From: DATMBL01 sp050735975
GTDB lineage: Bacteria > Desulfobacterota > Binatia > UBA9968
NCBI GenBank assembly: GCA_050735975.1
Contig: JBOHVS010000262.1
Span: 1-5,245 of the forward strand
Length of the DNA: 5,245 nt
Direction: 5' to 3'
The notes beneath the pieces were generated by a model, which saw nothing but the letters and a program-made list of their open reading frames with translations, did no database searches and was not told where the DNA came from. Positions 1 to 4,882 of the stretch are shown one piece after another (position 1 is the stretch's first letter; every line of letters begins with the position of its first letter). A program made the translations under genes and the position numbers.

Positions 1-2
1 TA

Positions 3-218
3 ATTTCTACGACTGTTCGTCTTGAAGAGGAGGACGTCCGGGCGTTGAAGCGAGCTCGGGCCGCAGGCCACTCTGCCTCCGACCTGATTCGCAAAGGGCT
101 ACGAGTGGTCGCTTCACGGTACTACGCCGGTCATCGTCCACCGTCGACCGCTCTGTTCGAGTCCACCGACAACAAACTGGGCGATGAGGCTGAGCTGTTC
201 CGAGATCTTGAGACTTGA
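3..218 (+). CDS. Ribbon-helix-helix antitoxin (VapB-like), N-terminus cut by window edge
   Basis: Reading back in frame from the TGA at 216-218 gives 71 codons open to the window edge. They begin ISTTVRLEEEDVRALKRA and continue with a helix containing SASDLIRKGLR. A short beta strand (STTVRL) followed by two helices is the ribbon-helix-helix DNA-binding fold of VapB/CopG-type antitoxins. The remaining acidic tail (STDNKLGDEAELFRDLET) would be the toxin-binding part. Only one to a few N-terminal residues should be missing, since the strand normally starts 2-5 residues after Met. The antitoxin is expected to neutralise the PIN toxin encoded next and to autoregulate the operon by binding its promoter, which lies outside the window. 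Its stop overlaps the toxin start by 4 bases (TTGA), so the two are translationally coupled. The RHH fold is clear; the exact antitoxin family is not. Confidence 0.8.
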   Translation: MSTTVRLEEEDVRALKRARAAGHSASDLIRKGLRVVASRYYAGHRPPSTALFESTDNKLGDEAELFRDLET

Positions 219-646
219 TCCCGCCAATCGTTGCAGACACCGGCGGACTTCTTCGGGCCCTCGCCGGTACCGCGGACGGCAAGCCGAGCTTCCCTGAGTA
301 CGAGGAGGTCTTGACTTCGGCGAGTCTGGTAATTGTGCCGGCGCTCGTTCTCGCCGAGGTAGATTACTTTCTTCGAGACAAGCGGTCGGTAATGCGAAAA
401 CTCATGGCGGAGATCTTCGACCCTCAGACCCGCTACGACTATGAGCCTCCTATTCCCCTCGACATGATTCGAGCGCTCGAGCTCGACGCCCGATTCAAGG
501 ATCTCAACTTGGGTCTCGTCGACAGAACGGTTGCCGCTGTTGCTGAACGGCGACGTGTCTACCGAGTTCTGACGACTGACCGTCGAGATTTCGGGGCGAT
601 TCGGATCGGTCCACGACTTACACGGGCCCTCGAGTTGCTGCCATAA
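215..646 (+). CDS. vapC: PIN-domain ribonuclease toxin (VapC family)
   Basis: This 143-residue protein spans the usual length of a single PIN domain. The four acidic metal-binding positions of the family are visible: D8 in VADTGGLL, E48 in LAEVDYFL, D103 in LGLVDRTVAA and D122 in LTTDRRDF. VapC toxins are Mg-dependent endoribonucleases that cut tRNA or rRNA and stop translation; the target here cannot be predicted. The start is TTG at 215-217, within the TTGA that also holds the antitoxin stop. No later start is plausible because the first strand and D8 follow directly. Coupling to the antitoxin explains the lack of its own Shine-Dalgarno site. All catalytic residues are intact, so the toxin looks functional. 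The fold and role are secure; the subfamily is not determined. Confidence 0.9.
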   Translation: MIPPIVADTGGLLRALAGTADGKPSFPEYEEVLTSASLVIVPALVLAEVDYFLRDKRSVMRKLMAEIFDPQTRYDYEPPIPLDMIRALELDARFKDLNLGLVDRTVAAVAERRRVYRVLTTDRRDFGAIRIGPRLTRALELLP

Positions 647-754
647 AAAAGGGCGAGCGGGGGCCGCCGAATTTGATTTGAGCGCAAGCCTCAGACCAAG
701 AGAGCGACGGAAAAGACAAATGAAATCGTAGGAGATCCTTCTTTTCTCCCCTTT

Positions 755-761
755 GTTAGCA
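755..761 (+). other. Possible cassette boundary (R'-like core GTTAGCA)
   Basis: GTTAGCA departs from the attC R' consensus GTTRRRY at the last two positions and lies 44 bases before the antitoxin start. The half-site CGCTAAC (1398-1404) after the downstream toxin gene is nearly its reverse complement, as expected for the two ends of one cassette. I cannot find the paired left half of an attC between 646 and 755, so this is a weak call that rests on the pattern repeated elsewhere in the window. Confidence 0.3.
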
Positions 762-805
762 TTTTGCCCAGCCCGATGATAGCCTATCGGAGCAGAGGTA
801 ACTTT

Positions 806-1003
806 ATGAGCACGCTTACTATCACGCTCTCTGATGACCGTCTCGCCAAATTGCGAGAGATTGCCAGTCGCTTCAACATAAAGCCGGAGGACTTGGCCCG
901 CGTTAGCATCGAGGAGCTACTGACACGGCCCGAGGAGTCGTTCCAACAGGCCGCTGACTACATTCTCGGCAAAAATGCGGAGCTGTATCGGCGTCTCGCC
1001 TAG
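806..1003 (+). CDS. Antitoxin of a Doc-type toxin-antitoxin pair
   Basis: The 65-residue protein starts MSTLTITLSDDRLAKLREIA, a ribbon-helix-helix-like N-terminus with the strand TLTITL. It ends in QQAADYILGKNAELYRRLA, a tail of the kind seen in antitoxins encoded immediately before Doc toxins; in such pairs the C-terminal helix wraps the toxin and blocks its active site. I chose ATG 806 because AGAGG (794-798) precedes it by 7 bases. An upstream in-frame TTG (764) would add 14 residues unlike the family. The TAG stop shares its last G with the GTG start of the toxin (TAGTG), so translation is coupled. The pair probably represses its own promoter between 755 and 800, but I see no clear operator. 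The role is inferred from sequence pattern and neighbour. Confidence 0.85.
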   Translation: MSTLTITLSDDRLAKLREIASRFNIKPEDLARVSIEELLTRPEESFQQAADYILGKNAELYRRLA

Positions 1004-1389
1004 TGCGCTATCTTACCCTGATCGAAGCGCTTGAATTACATCGCCGGATCATCGCGCAGTCCGGGGGATCTTTGGGCGTCCTCAACCTGAACGCGTTGGA
1101 GTCAGCCGTAGTTCAGCCTCGCATGACGTTTGAGGGCAAAGATCTGTATCCATCTGTTATCGAGAAGGCCTCGGCTCTCGCCTATTCGCTTATCAACGGT
1201 CACCCTTTCATCGACGGCAACAAACGGACAGGGCATGCAGCCATGGAGGTTTTTCTGGTTCTGAATGGTTTTGGGATTCAGTCATCGGTGGATGAACAGG
1301 AACGAGTTATTCTGCAGGTGGCGTCCGGCGAGATGGATCGTGATGCGTTTTTAGTTTGGCTTCGCGATCATGTTGTTGCGAAGGCTTAA
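1003..1389 (+). CDS. doc: Doc-family toxin (Fic fold, predicted EF-Tu kinase)
   Basis: This 128-residue protein is the normal size for Doc. It carries the motif HPFIDGNKRTG at residues 67-77, the Doc version (HxFx[DN]xNKRTG) of the Fic catalytic loop, in which Lys-Arg replaces the Gly-Arg of AMP-transferring Fic enzymes. The N-terminal stretch LTLIEALELHRRII, the GVLNLNALESAV segment and the LAYSLINGHPFIDGNKR core match the family in order. P1 Doc transfers a phosphate from ATP to EF-Tu and halts translation; the same activity is predicted here. The start is GTG at 1003, overlapping the antitoxin stop by one base. No catalytic residue is missing. The family assignment is nearly certain; toxicity and target are by homology. 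Confidence 0.95.
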   Translation: MRYLTLIEALELHRRIIAQSGGSLGVLNLNALESAVVQPRMTFEGKDLYPSVIEKASALAYSLINGHPFIDGNKRTGHAAMEVFLVLNGFGIQSSVDEQERVILQVASGEMDRDAFLVWLRDHVVAKA

Positions 1390-1397
1390 AGGTCCGA

Positions 1398-1420
1398 ACG
1401 CTAACTCGTCGCGCCAGACC
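1398..1420 (+). other. Orphan left half of an attC site (R''-like CGCTAAC)
   Basis: Nine bases after the toxin stop, CGCTAAC followed by tcgtcgcgcc looks like the R'' box and L'' arm that open an attC site; compare CGCTAAC at 3528, where a full site follows. No right half complementary to it occurs within the next 150 bases, so the site is a deletion remnant or chance. Confidence 0.35.
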
Positions 1421-1434
1421 GATCTCTAAAAGCG

Positions 1435-1533
1435 ATGGCCAAGCTCAAAAAATTCCGCCCTCGAAAGAATTATAATCCTCTCGCAATCGAAATAGAAATG
1501 GGAAATGCGATGGTTATCCCTCCTGATGAATAG
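1435..1533 (+). CDS. Possible small ORF, 32 residues, unknown
   Basis: ATG 1435 opens a 32-codon frame, MAKLKKFRPRKNYNPLAIEI followed by EMGNAMVIPPDE and a TAG stop. It is basic at the N-terminus, acidic-hydrophobic after that, and lacks cysteine, a signal peptide or any motif I recognise. No Shine-Dalgarno is evident. It lies in the 271-base gap between the Doc gene and the HEPN gene, where it could be the remains of a cassette. At this length an open frame is easily found by chance, so this is only a candidate. Confidence 0.2.
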   Translation: MAKLKKFRPRKNYNPLAIEIEMGNAMVIPPDE

Positions 1534-1631
1534 AACTTACATATATCTTCGACTCGATCAACGTTCTCTTTTTCTCCAGCCAGCAGGGAGAATTTCACGA
1601 GTTCTCGCAGTAATACACTGGTCAGCGTATT

Positions 1632-1645
1632 GTGAGCATACTCAC
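1632..1645. promoter_or_regulatory. Small perfect palindrome, possible operator
   Basis: GTGAG-CATA-CTCAC is a 5-bp inverted repeat with a 4-base centre, 18 bases before the HEPN start and just before the GTTAGGC core. It could be a repressor site or a small hairpin. There is no other support. Confidence 0.2.
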
Positions 1646-1649
1646 TCCG

Positions 1650-1656
1650 GTTAGGC
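1650..1656 (+). other. Cassette boundary core GTTAGGC (R' box)
   Basis: GTTAGGC matches the attC R' consensus GTTRRRY exactly and lies 7 bases before the HEPN start, the spacing usual between a cassette boundary and its gene. The left half of the site that should precede it is not recognisable within about 150 bases, so the site is degenerate. Confidence 0.45.
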
Positions 1657-1663
1657 TTAAGTG

Positions 1664-2272
1664 ATGAATCCCGACCAAGACAAGAATCTCTCTAGCACAG
1701 CGGCGACCATAGCTGACCACCTTGCGCGCGCCTGGAATTATTGCGCCACACTTCGAGGTCTGCAACGATATGCACGCGAGTGCCCTGCCATATTAGACAG
1801 CAACGGACACTTTATCGCCACAATAACCTATGCGCTATGGGATTCACTGTTCCTGAATCTGAGCCACTGCTCCGATAACCGGAAGGAAGCTACAGGTTTT
1901 CCAAAGCTATTCAGGCAACTTCGGGCGCACTTACCAGAGGGACACGAACTTGTGCCTCAGGTCCAAGCCCAAGAGCGACGCCTTCGCGGACTAGACGTGC
2001 AGAAAAAGGTCGAGACCTGGAGAAACCAAGTCGTTGCCCATCATACGATCACTAGCGACTTCGAGGCCTTCTACAAAAAGAACGTCGTTTCGCTCGACGA
2101 AATTGAGCAAGTGATATGTGAGTTGAATGAGATCCTCCACGTATTCACACTCCCCCTCTGGCATCAGTGTTTCATGGTGAGAGACCTAGGTCAACATGCC
2201 CGCGAAGGTGTGGATCGACTTGTCACATGCATGATGAAATGGGCCAAACAACAGAATACACCGTGCCCTTGA
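1664..2272 (+). CDS. HEPN-domain protein resembling AbiU2
   Basis: This 202-residue, mostly helical soluble protein has the motif ETWRNQVVAHH, giving the HEPN RNase signature Rx5H at R120 and H126 (numbered from ATG 1664). Around it, YALWDSLFLNLSHCSD and FPKLFRQL match the arrangement I know from AbiU2-type HEPN proteins, which occur in phage-defence and toxin contexts. HEPN proteins with an intact Rx4-6H motif usually dimerise and cut RNA. I prefer ATG 1664 to the adjacent in-frame GTG 1661. There is no good Shine-Dalgarno site, which is common in cassette genes. No nucleotidyltransferase partner is encoded nearby, so it acts alone or with a distant partner. The HEPN call is firm; the AbiU2 assignment and the defence role are inference. 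Confidence 0.75.
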   Translation: MNPDQDKNLSSTAATIADHLARAWNYCATLRGLQRYARECPAILDSNGHFIATITYALWDSLFLNLSHCSDNRKEATGFPKLFRQLRAHLPEGHELVPQVQAQERRLRGLDVQKKVETWRNQVVAHHTITSDFEAFYKKNVVSLDEIEQVICELNEILHVFTLPLWHQCFMVRDLGQHAREGVDRLVTCMMKWAKQQNTPCP

Positions 2273-2301
2273 GCCGCGCACGGGCCACGAGACGAGGATT
2301 C

Positions 2302-2349
2302 TGAGCGTTAGGCCTCGGAGTCGAGTGGCGGCTGAGCTGAGCGTTAGCG
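2302..2349 (+). repeat. Direct repeat of an attC right end (TGAGCGTTAG twice)
   Basis: TGAGCGTTAG occurs at 2302-2311 and 2338-2347, 36 bases apart. Each copy contains a GTTRRRY-like core: GTTAGGC at 2306-2312 and GTTAGCG at 2343-2349. The second is preceded by GCGGCTGAGC, which resembles the L' arm of many attC sites; its complement AGCCGC occurs at 2270-2275 beside the HEPN stop. I read this as the degenerate attC of the HEPN cassette plus a second right end, perhaps left by loss of a cassette between them. No proper R'' box is present. Confidence 0.4.
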
Positions 2350-2368
2350 CTCAAGAAGAGAAAGCATA

Positions 2369-2840
2369 ATGTGCACAGCCATCTATGAATGGTTCAATGG
2401 GCTAGATTCTGGGGGTGTAGGAAATCTCATTTCCACATTTGCGGCGGTCCTTGCAATAACAGGACTTATCTATCAGTCCCGTTCAACGCGAAAGCAGGTC
2501 AAGCTCCAAAACTTCATCGAATACACAAAGCGGTATCAGGAAATCATTCTTAATTTTCCTGAGAACATAAATGAACAGGACTTTTCCTTCGATGGTATGC
2601 CGGCAGAAGAAAGAGATAAGACTATGCGCTACATGCGAGCATATTTCGATCTCTGCTTTGAGGAATACACTCTTCATGAAAAAGAAGTTCATCGACAATG
2701 ATCTTTGGTCAATATGGACGTGTGGAATGGAGGTGGCTTTCTCCAAGTCCGCATTTAAGCAAGCATGGGCGACTGTCAAGAAGGATACAAAATTTGGTTA
2801 TGGCTTTGAGTCCTTTGCCGAGAATCAAATGCAGGACTAA
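2369..2840 (+). pseudogene. Small membrane-anchored helical protein, broken by a +1 frameshift
   Basis: The frame from ATG 2369 encodes 110 residues. After a short lead it has one hydrophobic segment (about residues 17-35, VGNLISTFAAVLAITGLIY), then basic and helical sequence ending YMRAYFDLCFEEYTLHEKEVHRQ, with TGA at 2699. One base further on, the +1 frame continues KKFIDNDLWSIWTCGMEVAFSKSAFKQAW and runs to TAA at 2838. The joined product of about 156 residues reads like one protein: the pattern YFDLC.EEY.LH....FID...W..W..GM is what I recall from single-TM cassette proteins of unknown function. The switch falls in the A5 run at 2679-2683. A purine-rich stretch at 2354-2361 may serve as ribosome binding site. 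Its end overlaps the attC R'' box, typical of a cassette gene. I assign no function. Confidence 0.65.
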
Positions 2841-2899
2841 CAAGTGCTCAACCGAACGCGTGCAGACAAGGCGCGCGTCGGTTAGCGCCTTCGTTAGGG
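2835..2899 (+). other. attC recombination site (integron cassette)
   Basis: The 65-base site has the full attC layout. The R'' box GACTAAC (2835-2841) pairs over CTAAC with the R' box GTTAGGG (2893-2899). AAG (2842-2844) pairs with CTT (2889-2891), GCT (2846-2848) with AGC (2884-2886), and AACCGA (2850-2855) with TCGGTT (2878-2883). C2849 has no partner and so forms the extrahelical base in L'' that guides the integrase to the folded bottom strand. The variable terminal structure spans 2856-2877. The stop codon of the preceding gene lies inside R'', as is common in cassettes. Recombination would fall between G2893 and T2894. Confidence 0.85.
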
Positions 2900-2922
2900 C
2901 TCGTGTACACCCCACGGCTATC

Positions 2923-3024
2923 ATGACCAGGAGATCATTAAAACGGATCTCGCAGCAAGGCGGGTTTACGGCATCACCTGAAATTACTACGCTGGCGGCC
3001 CGCAGCCGGGCGGCGTATTGCTAA
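2923..3024 (+). CDS. Doubtful small ORF, 33 residues
   Basis: ATG 2923, 23 bases after the attC, opens a 33-codon frame (MTRRSLKRISQQGGFTASPE, then a basic Ala/Arg-rich end). It sits where a cassette gene would start, but its composition is what GC-rich noise gives and no motif is visible. The rest of 2900-3164 holds no other ORF I can support on either strand. Confidence 0.12.
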   Translation: MTRRSLKRISQQGGFTASPEITTLAARSRAAYC

Positions 3025-3164
3025 GGCATGTCACGACGAAACAAGATAGAGGCGCGGGATGCCTCGCGGTAGGGTATCGTCGGGATAGATTAAGGAAGGG
3101 AAGCCAGCAAAAGAGCGATAAGGTTTGCCTGACCCCCGATGGACCGGTTTGATTCAAGACCTGA
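3025..3164. other. Unassigned spacer before the DUF4145 remnant
   Basis: About 140 bases without a coding frame, RNA gene or clear hairpin that I can recognise. GCCTGACCCC (3127-3136) resembles one arm of the GGGGTCAGGC-type REP repeats that accompany RAYT transposases, but its inverted partner is absent. The stretch ends at the TGA (3162-3164) that closes the frame of the following gene fragment, so it may mark the insertion or deletion that removed that gene's 5' part. Confidence 0.3.
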
Positions 3165-3515
3165 GCCCAAAGGCGTCCGCAACCCTTTCACGCCGATGCC
3201 TCCAGGGAATCCTTCGCGATTTCTGGCAGGAAACCAGGTCGCCTGGTAAACGAGATCTCACAGATCAAGGATAAAGTTGACCCGCTCACGTGGGGTGCAA
3301 TCGAGGCTGTCCGGAAGATCGGCAATATCGGAGCGCATATGGAGGCAGATACTAATCTGATCATCGATGTAGATCCCGACGAGGCCGAGTTGCTCATTGG
3401 GCTGGTAGAGACATTGCTTCGGGAGTGGTACATGGCAAGGGAAGAACGCAATGCCCGCATGGGTGCGCTCATGGCGGCTGCGAGCGCGAAGAAGCCAAAG
3501 GCGTCAGCGCCGTGA
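3165..3515 (+). pseudogene. C-terminal fragment of a DUF4145-like (HEPN-related) protein
   Basis: A frame open from 3165 to TGA 3513 encodes about 116 residues with no in-frame ATG until HMEADT near 3338. It reads GRLVNEISQIKDKVDPLTWG, then AIEAVRKIGNIGAHMEAD, then DEAELLIGLVETLLREWYMA. The elements L..I..I, R.IGN.GAH, an acidic segment with EAE.L..L.E, and WY near the end are those of the C-terminal half of DUF4145 proteins. RKIGNIGAH also resembles the R...H motif of HEPN domains. Full-length members are roughly twice as long, so the N-terminal half is missing: an in-frame TGA lies just upstream and no related sequence is seen in other frames before it. An attC follows directly, so this was probably the end of a cassette. 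DUF4145 often occurs in defence loci; no activity is expected from the fragment. Confidence 0.65.
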
Positions 3516-3527
3516 GAAACCTGGGTG

Positions 3528-3610
3528 CGCTAACCCGCCGCTGGAGCCGCCGGCTAAGTTTGTTCGGATGAAGCTGTTTGAGATAGCGGCTCAGCGGCAT
3601 CGCGTTGAAC
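3528..3610 (+). other. attC recombination site (integron cassette)
   Basis: The 83-base site begins 12 bases after the DUF4145 stop. R'' is CGCTAAC (3528-3534) and R' is GTTGAAC (3604-3610), an exact GTTRRRY. The L arms CCGCTGGAGCCGC (3538-3550) and GCGGCTCAGCGG (3586-3597) are complementary apart from one extra G in L'' (3543 or 3544), the extrahelical base diagnostic of attC. The 35 bases between them form the variable terminal part. Pairing of R'' with R' is imperfect outside AAC/GTT, as expected when a cassette boundary has been exchanged or has drifted. The next gene starts 16 bases beyond R'. Confidence 0.85.
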
Positions 3611-3626
3611 CAATCGAGAATACAGA

Positions 3627-4637
3627 GTGGAATTTCCGCCATACGATTTTGATGCCTTAAACGAGACAGACATTCGAGAGGAAATTATAGCTCCTCTCCT
3701 TCGGAGTCTCGGCTACAGATCGGGAACAGAAAACAACATCATTCGTGAACAGCCGCTCAATTACCGTAAGAACTTTCTAGGTCGCAAGAAAGGCACAGAC
3801 CCTGTCTTACGGGGTCGGGCAGATTATATTTGAGATGTGCAACAGCAGGTTCGCTGGATCATCGAGGCAAAGTCACCTGACGCGGCTCTAGATCGGGAAG
3901 TAGAAGAGCAATCTTGGAGTTATGCTAGTCATCCTGAAATCCGGGCAGTGTATTTCTGTCTGACCAATGGGAAAGAATTCAAGATTTTTCAAACGAACAG
4001 AGGACCGGAAGCAGATGCCATCTTTCAGTGTAGCTACGAAAGTCTCCAAGAGTCCCTTGATACTATTCATAATATTTTGTCACCAGAAGCGATTCTCCGA
4101 GATCAACCCAGGCAAGAGGTAGACCATGGACCGCCAATTGGTCCCGGTCTGCGGTCAATTGTCCGCGTAACTAATGGTTCTATTATTTTTCACAAGAACA
4201 CGTTAGGCTTTCCGCCTCTGACCGGACTGACGATGGCAATAACTGAAGGGTCTCTGGAACGAAATGAAGATGGCCAGCTGGAGGCGTATATCGAGACTAT
4301 GGTGCCGTTTCAGTCTCTTCAAAGGCTCAACGAAAAGCTTGGGTTGCACTCGTTACGGTTGAAAAGCAACGATTCATCGCTTTCCGTTGACCGAACTAAT
4401 CCGACAGAATTTACTTCTACAACTGGCCACATTCTTCCCCAGGGGGAAATGGTATTGGATCTTACGACCTGGAAAGAGTTACCCTTCCCAATGAATATGA
4501 GAGTGGAGACTCATACGAGTGGTGCTGGATACCTGAAAGGTCGTGTGTTTCAGGGAGATTTCCAGGCGTTGCTCATTTATCAAGAAATAAGGCTTCGAGT
4601 TGGTCTCGAGGGTAGCTTTCGTGTCCATCTCTCGTAA
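3627..4637 (+). pseudogene. PD-(D/E)xK nuclease with HsdR N-terminal-like domain, interrupted by in-frame TGA
   Basis: One frame of 337 codons runs from GTG 3627 to TAA 4635, broken only by TGA at 3831-3833 (codon 69). Before it come NETDIREEIIAPLLRSLGY and GRADYI with the catalytic Asp (D66). After it come VRWIIEAKSPD with E80-x-K82, then EEQSWSYA and the FCLTNGKEFKIFQ strand. This order matches the HSDR_N nuclease domain of type I restriction subunits and related stand-alone proteins. Residues from about 150 to the end form an unrecognised, probably beta-rich domain. No helicase motifs are present, so this is not a full HsdR. A restart at GTG 3837 would give a 266-residue protein lacking D66. 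It follows an attC closely, so it is a cassette gene. Nonsense mutation is the simplest reading; recoding is less likely because TGG serves for Trp throughout. Confidence 0.7.
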
Positions 4638-4649
4638 AAGCAAAACAAT

Positions 4650-4702
4650 GGGGTCGGGAGTCTTTTATAGACAGCTCTTTGGCAATTAATACTCCCGACC
4701 CC
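4650..4702. repeat. REP-like inverted repeat, 12-bp arms
   Basis: GGGGTCGGGAGT (4650-4661) and ACTCCCGACCCC (4691-4702) are perfect inverted arms around a 29-base loop, 12 bases after the nuclease stop. The arm GGGGTCGGGAGTC strongly recalls the GGGGTCAGAGTC-type REP units mobilised by RAYT (Y1 transposase) proteins, and the head-to-head pairing is that of a REPIN. As RNA it could also fold and end or stabilise the upstream transcript, though only TTT follows. No transposase lies in the window. Confidence 0.6.
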
Positions 4703-4758
4703 TTTGATCATTTCTAAGATTGACCACATTTCACCATTGGGCGCCGCTTAATGACCGA

Positions 4759-4800
4759 CCGAGAAAAGAAATGGAAATGTAGAATGTCCCCTTTTCTCCT
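4759..4800. repeat. Second inverted repeat, GAGAAAAG / CTTTTCTC
   Basis: GAGAAAAG (4761-4768) and CTTTTCTC (4791-4798) form 8-bp arms around a 22-base loop containing GTAGAATGTCCCC. It may be another short repeat unit or a weak hairpin, and it separates the first repeat from the cassette core at 4827. The inner motif looks like a dispersed repeat element, but I cannot confirm this from one copy. Confidence 0.35.
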
Positions 4801-4826
4801 CCGGGCCGTGTCCGCGCAGCCTTCAC

Positions 4827-4833
4827 GTTAGCC
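4827..4833 (+). other. Possible cassette boundary core GTTAGCC
   Basis: GTTAGCC is one base off GTTRRRY and precedes the antitoxin gene by 49 bases. CGCAGCCTTCAC before it could be an L' arm, but I find no convincing complementary L''/R'' half between the nuclease stop and here. The call rests on position. Confidence 0.3.
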
Positions 4834-4848
4834 TACACAGTGGTTTGA

Positions 4849-4873
4849 TGCTAAAATATAAAAATGTCGGAGG
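4849..4873 (+). promoter_or_regulatory. Extended -10 promoter and ribosome binding site of the third TA pair
   Basis: TGCTAAAAT (4849-4857) fits an extended -10 element (TGnTATAAT) in a short AT-rich patch, with no good -35 box upstream. GGAGG (4869-4873) is a strong Shine-Dalgarno site 9 bases before ATG 4883. A promoter inside the cassette is usual for toxin-antitoxin cassettes, which must be expressed wherever they sit in the array. Confidence 0.4.
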
Positions 4874-4882
4874 TCACGACGA

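Noticed and set aside
7..282. 91-residue ORF on the minus strand
   Set aside because: It is antisense to the RHH antitoxin and the start of the PIN toxin, both of which have clear motifs; its own translation shows none.
647..754. Possible attC between the PIN toxin and GTTAGCA
   Set aside because: No left half complementary to the bases before the core could be found; only the core remains as a weak boundary.
1572..1592. TTCTCC...GGAGAA hairpin as a terminator
   Set aside because: Only 6 bp with a 9-base loop and no T-run after it; too weak to report.
2483..2924. Minus-strand ORFs of 98 and 71 residues
   Set aside because: Both are antisense to the frameshifted membrane protein and the attC, with no recognisable motif.
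3188..3472. 94-residue ORF on the minus strand
   Set aside because: It is a serine-rich shadow of the DUF4145-like frame on the + strand, which carries conserved residues.
3451..3660. 69-residue + strand ORF
   Set aside because: It crosses the end of the DUF4145 fragment and the whole attC site in a different frame; composition is arginine-rich noise.
3831..3833. TGA as selenocysteine or Trp codon
   Set aside because: TGG is used for Trp throughout, no selenocysteine element is apparent, and the family has no Sec-containing members known to me.
4741..4833. Possible attC from CGCTTAATGACC to GTTAGCC
   Set aside because: The putative L arms do not pair and R'' would need several changes, so only the core is listed.
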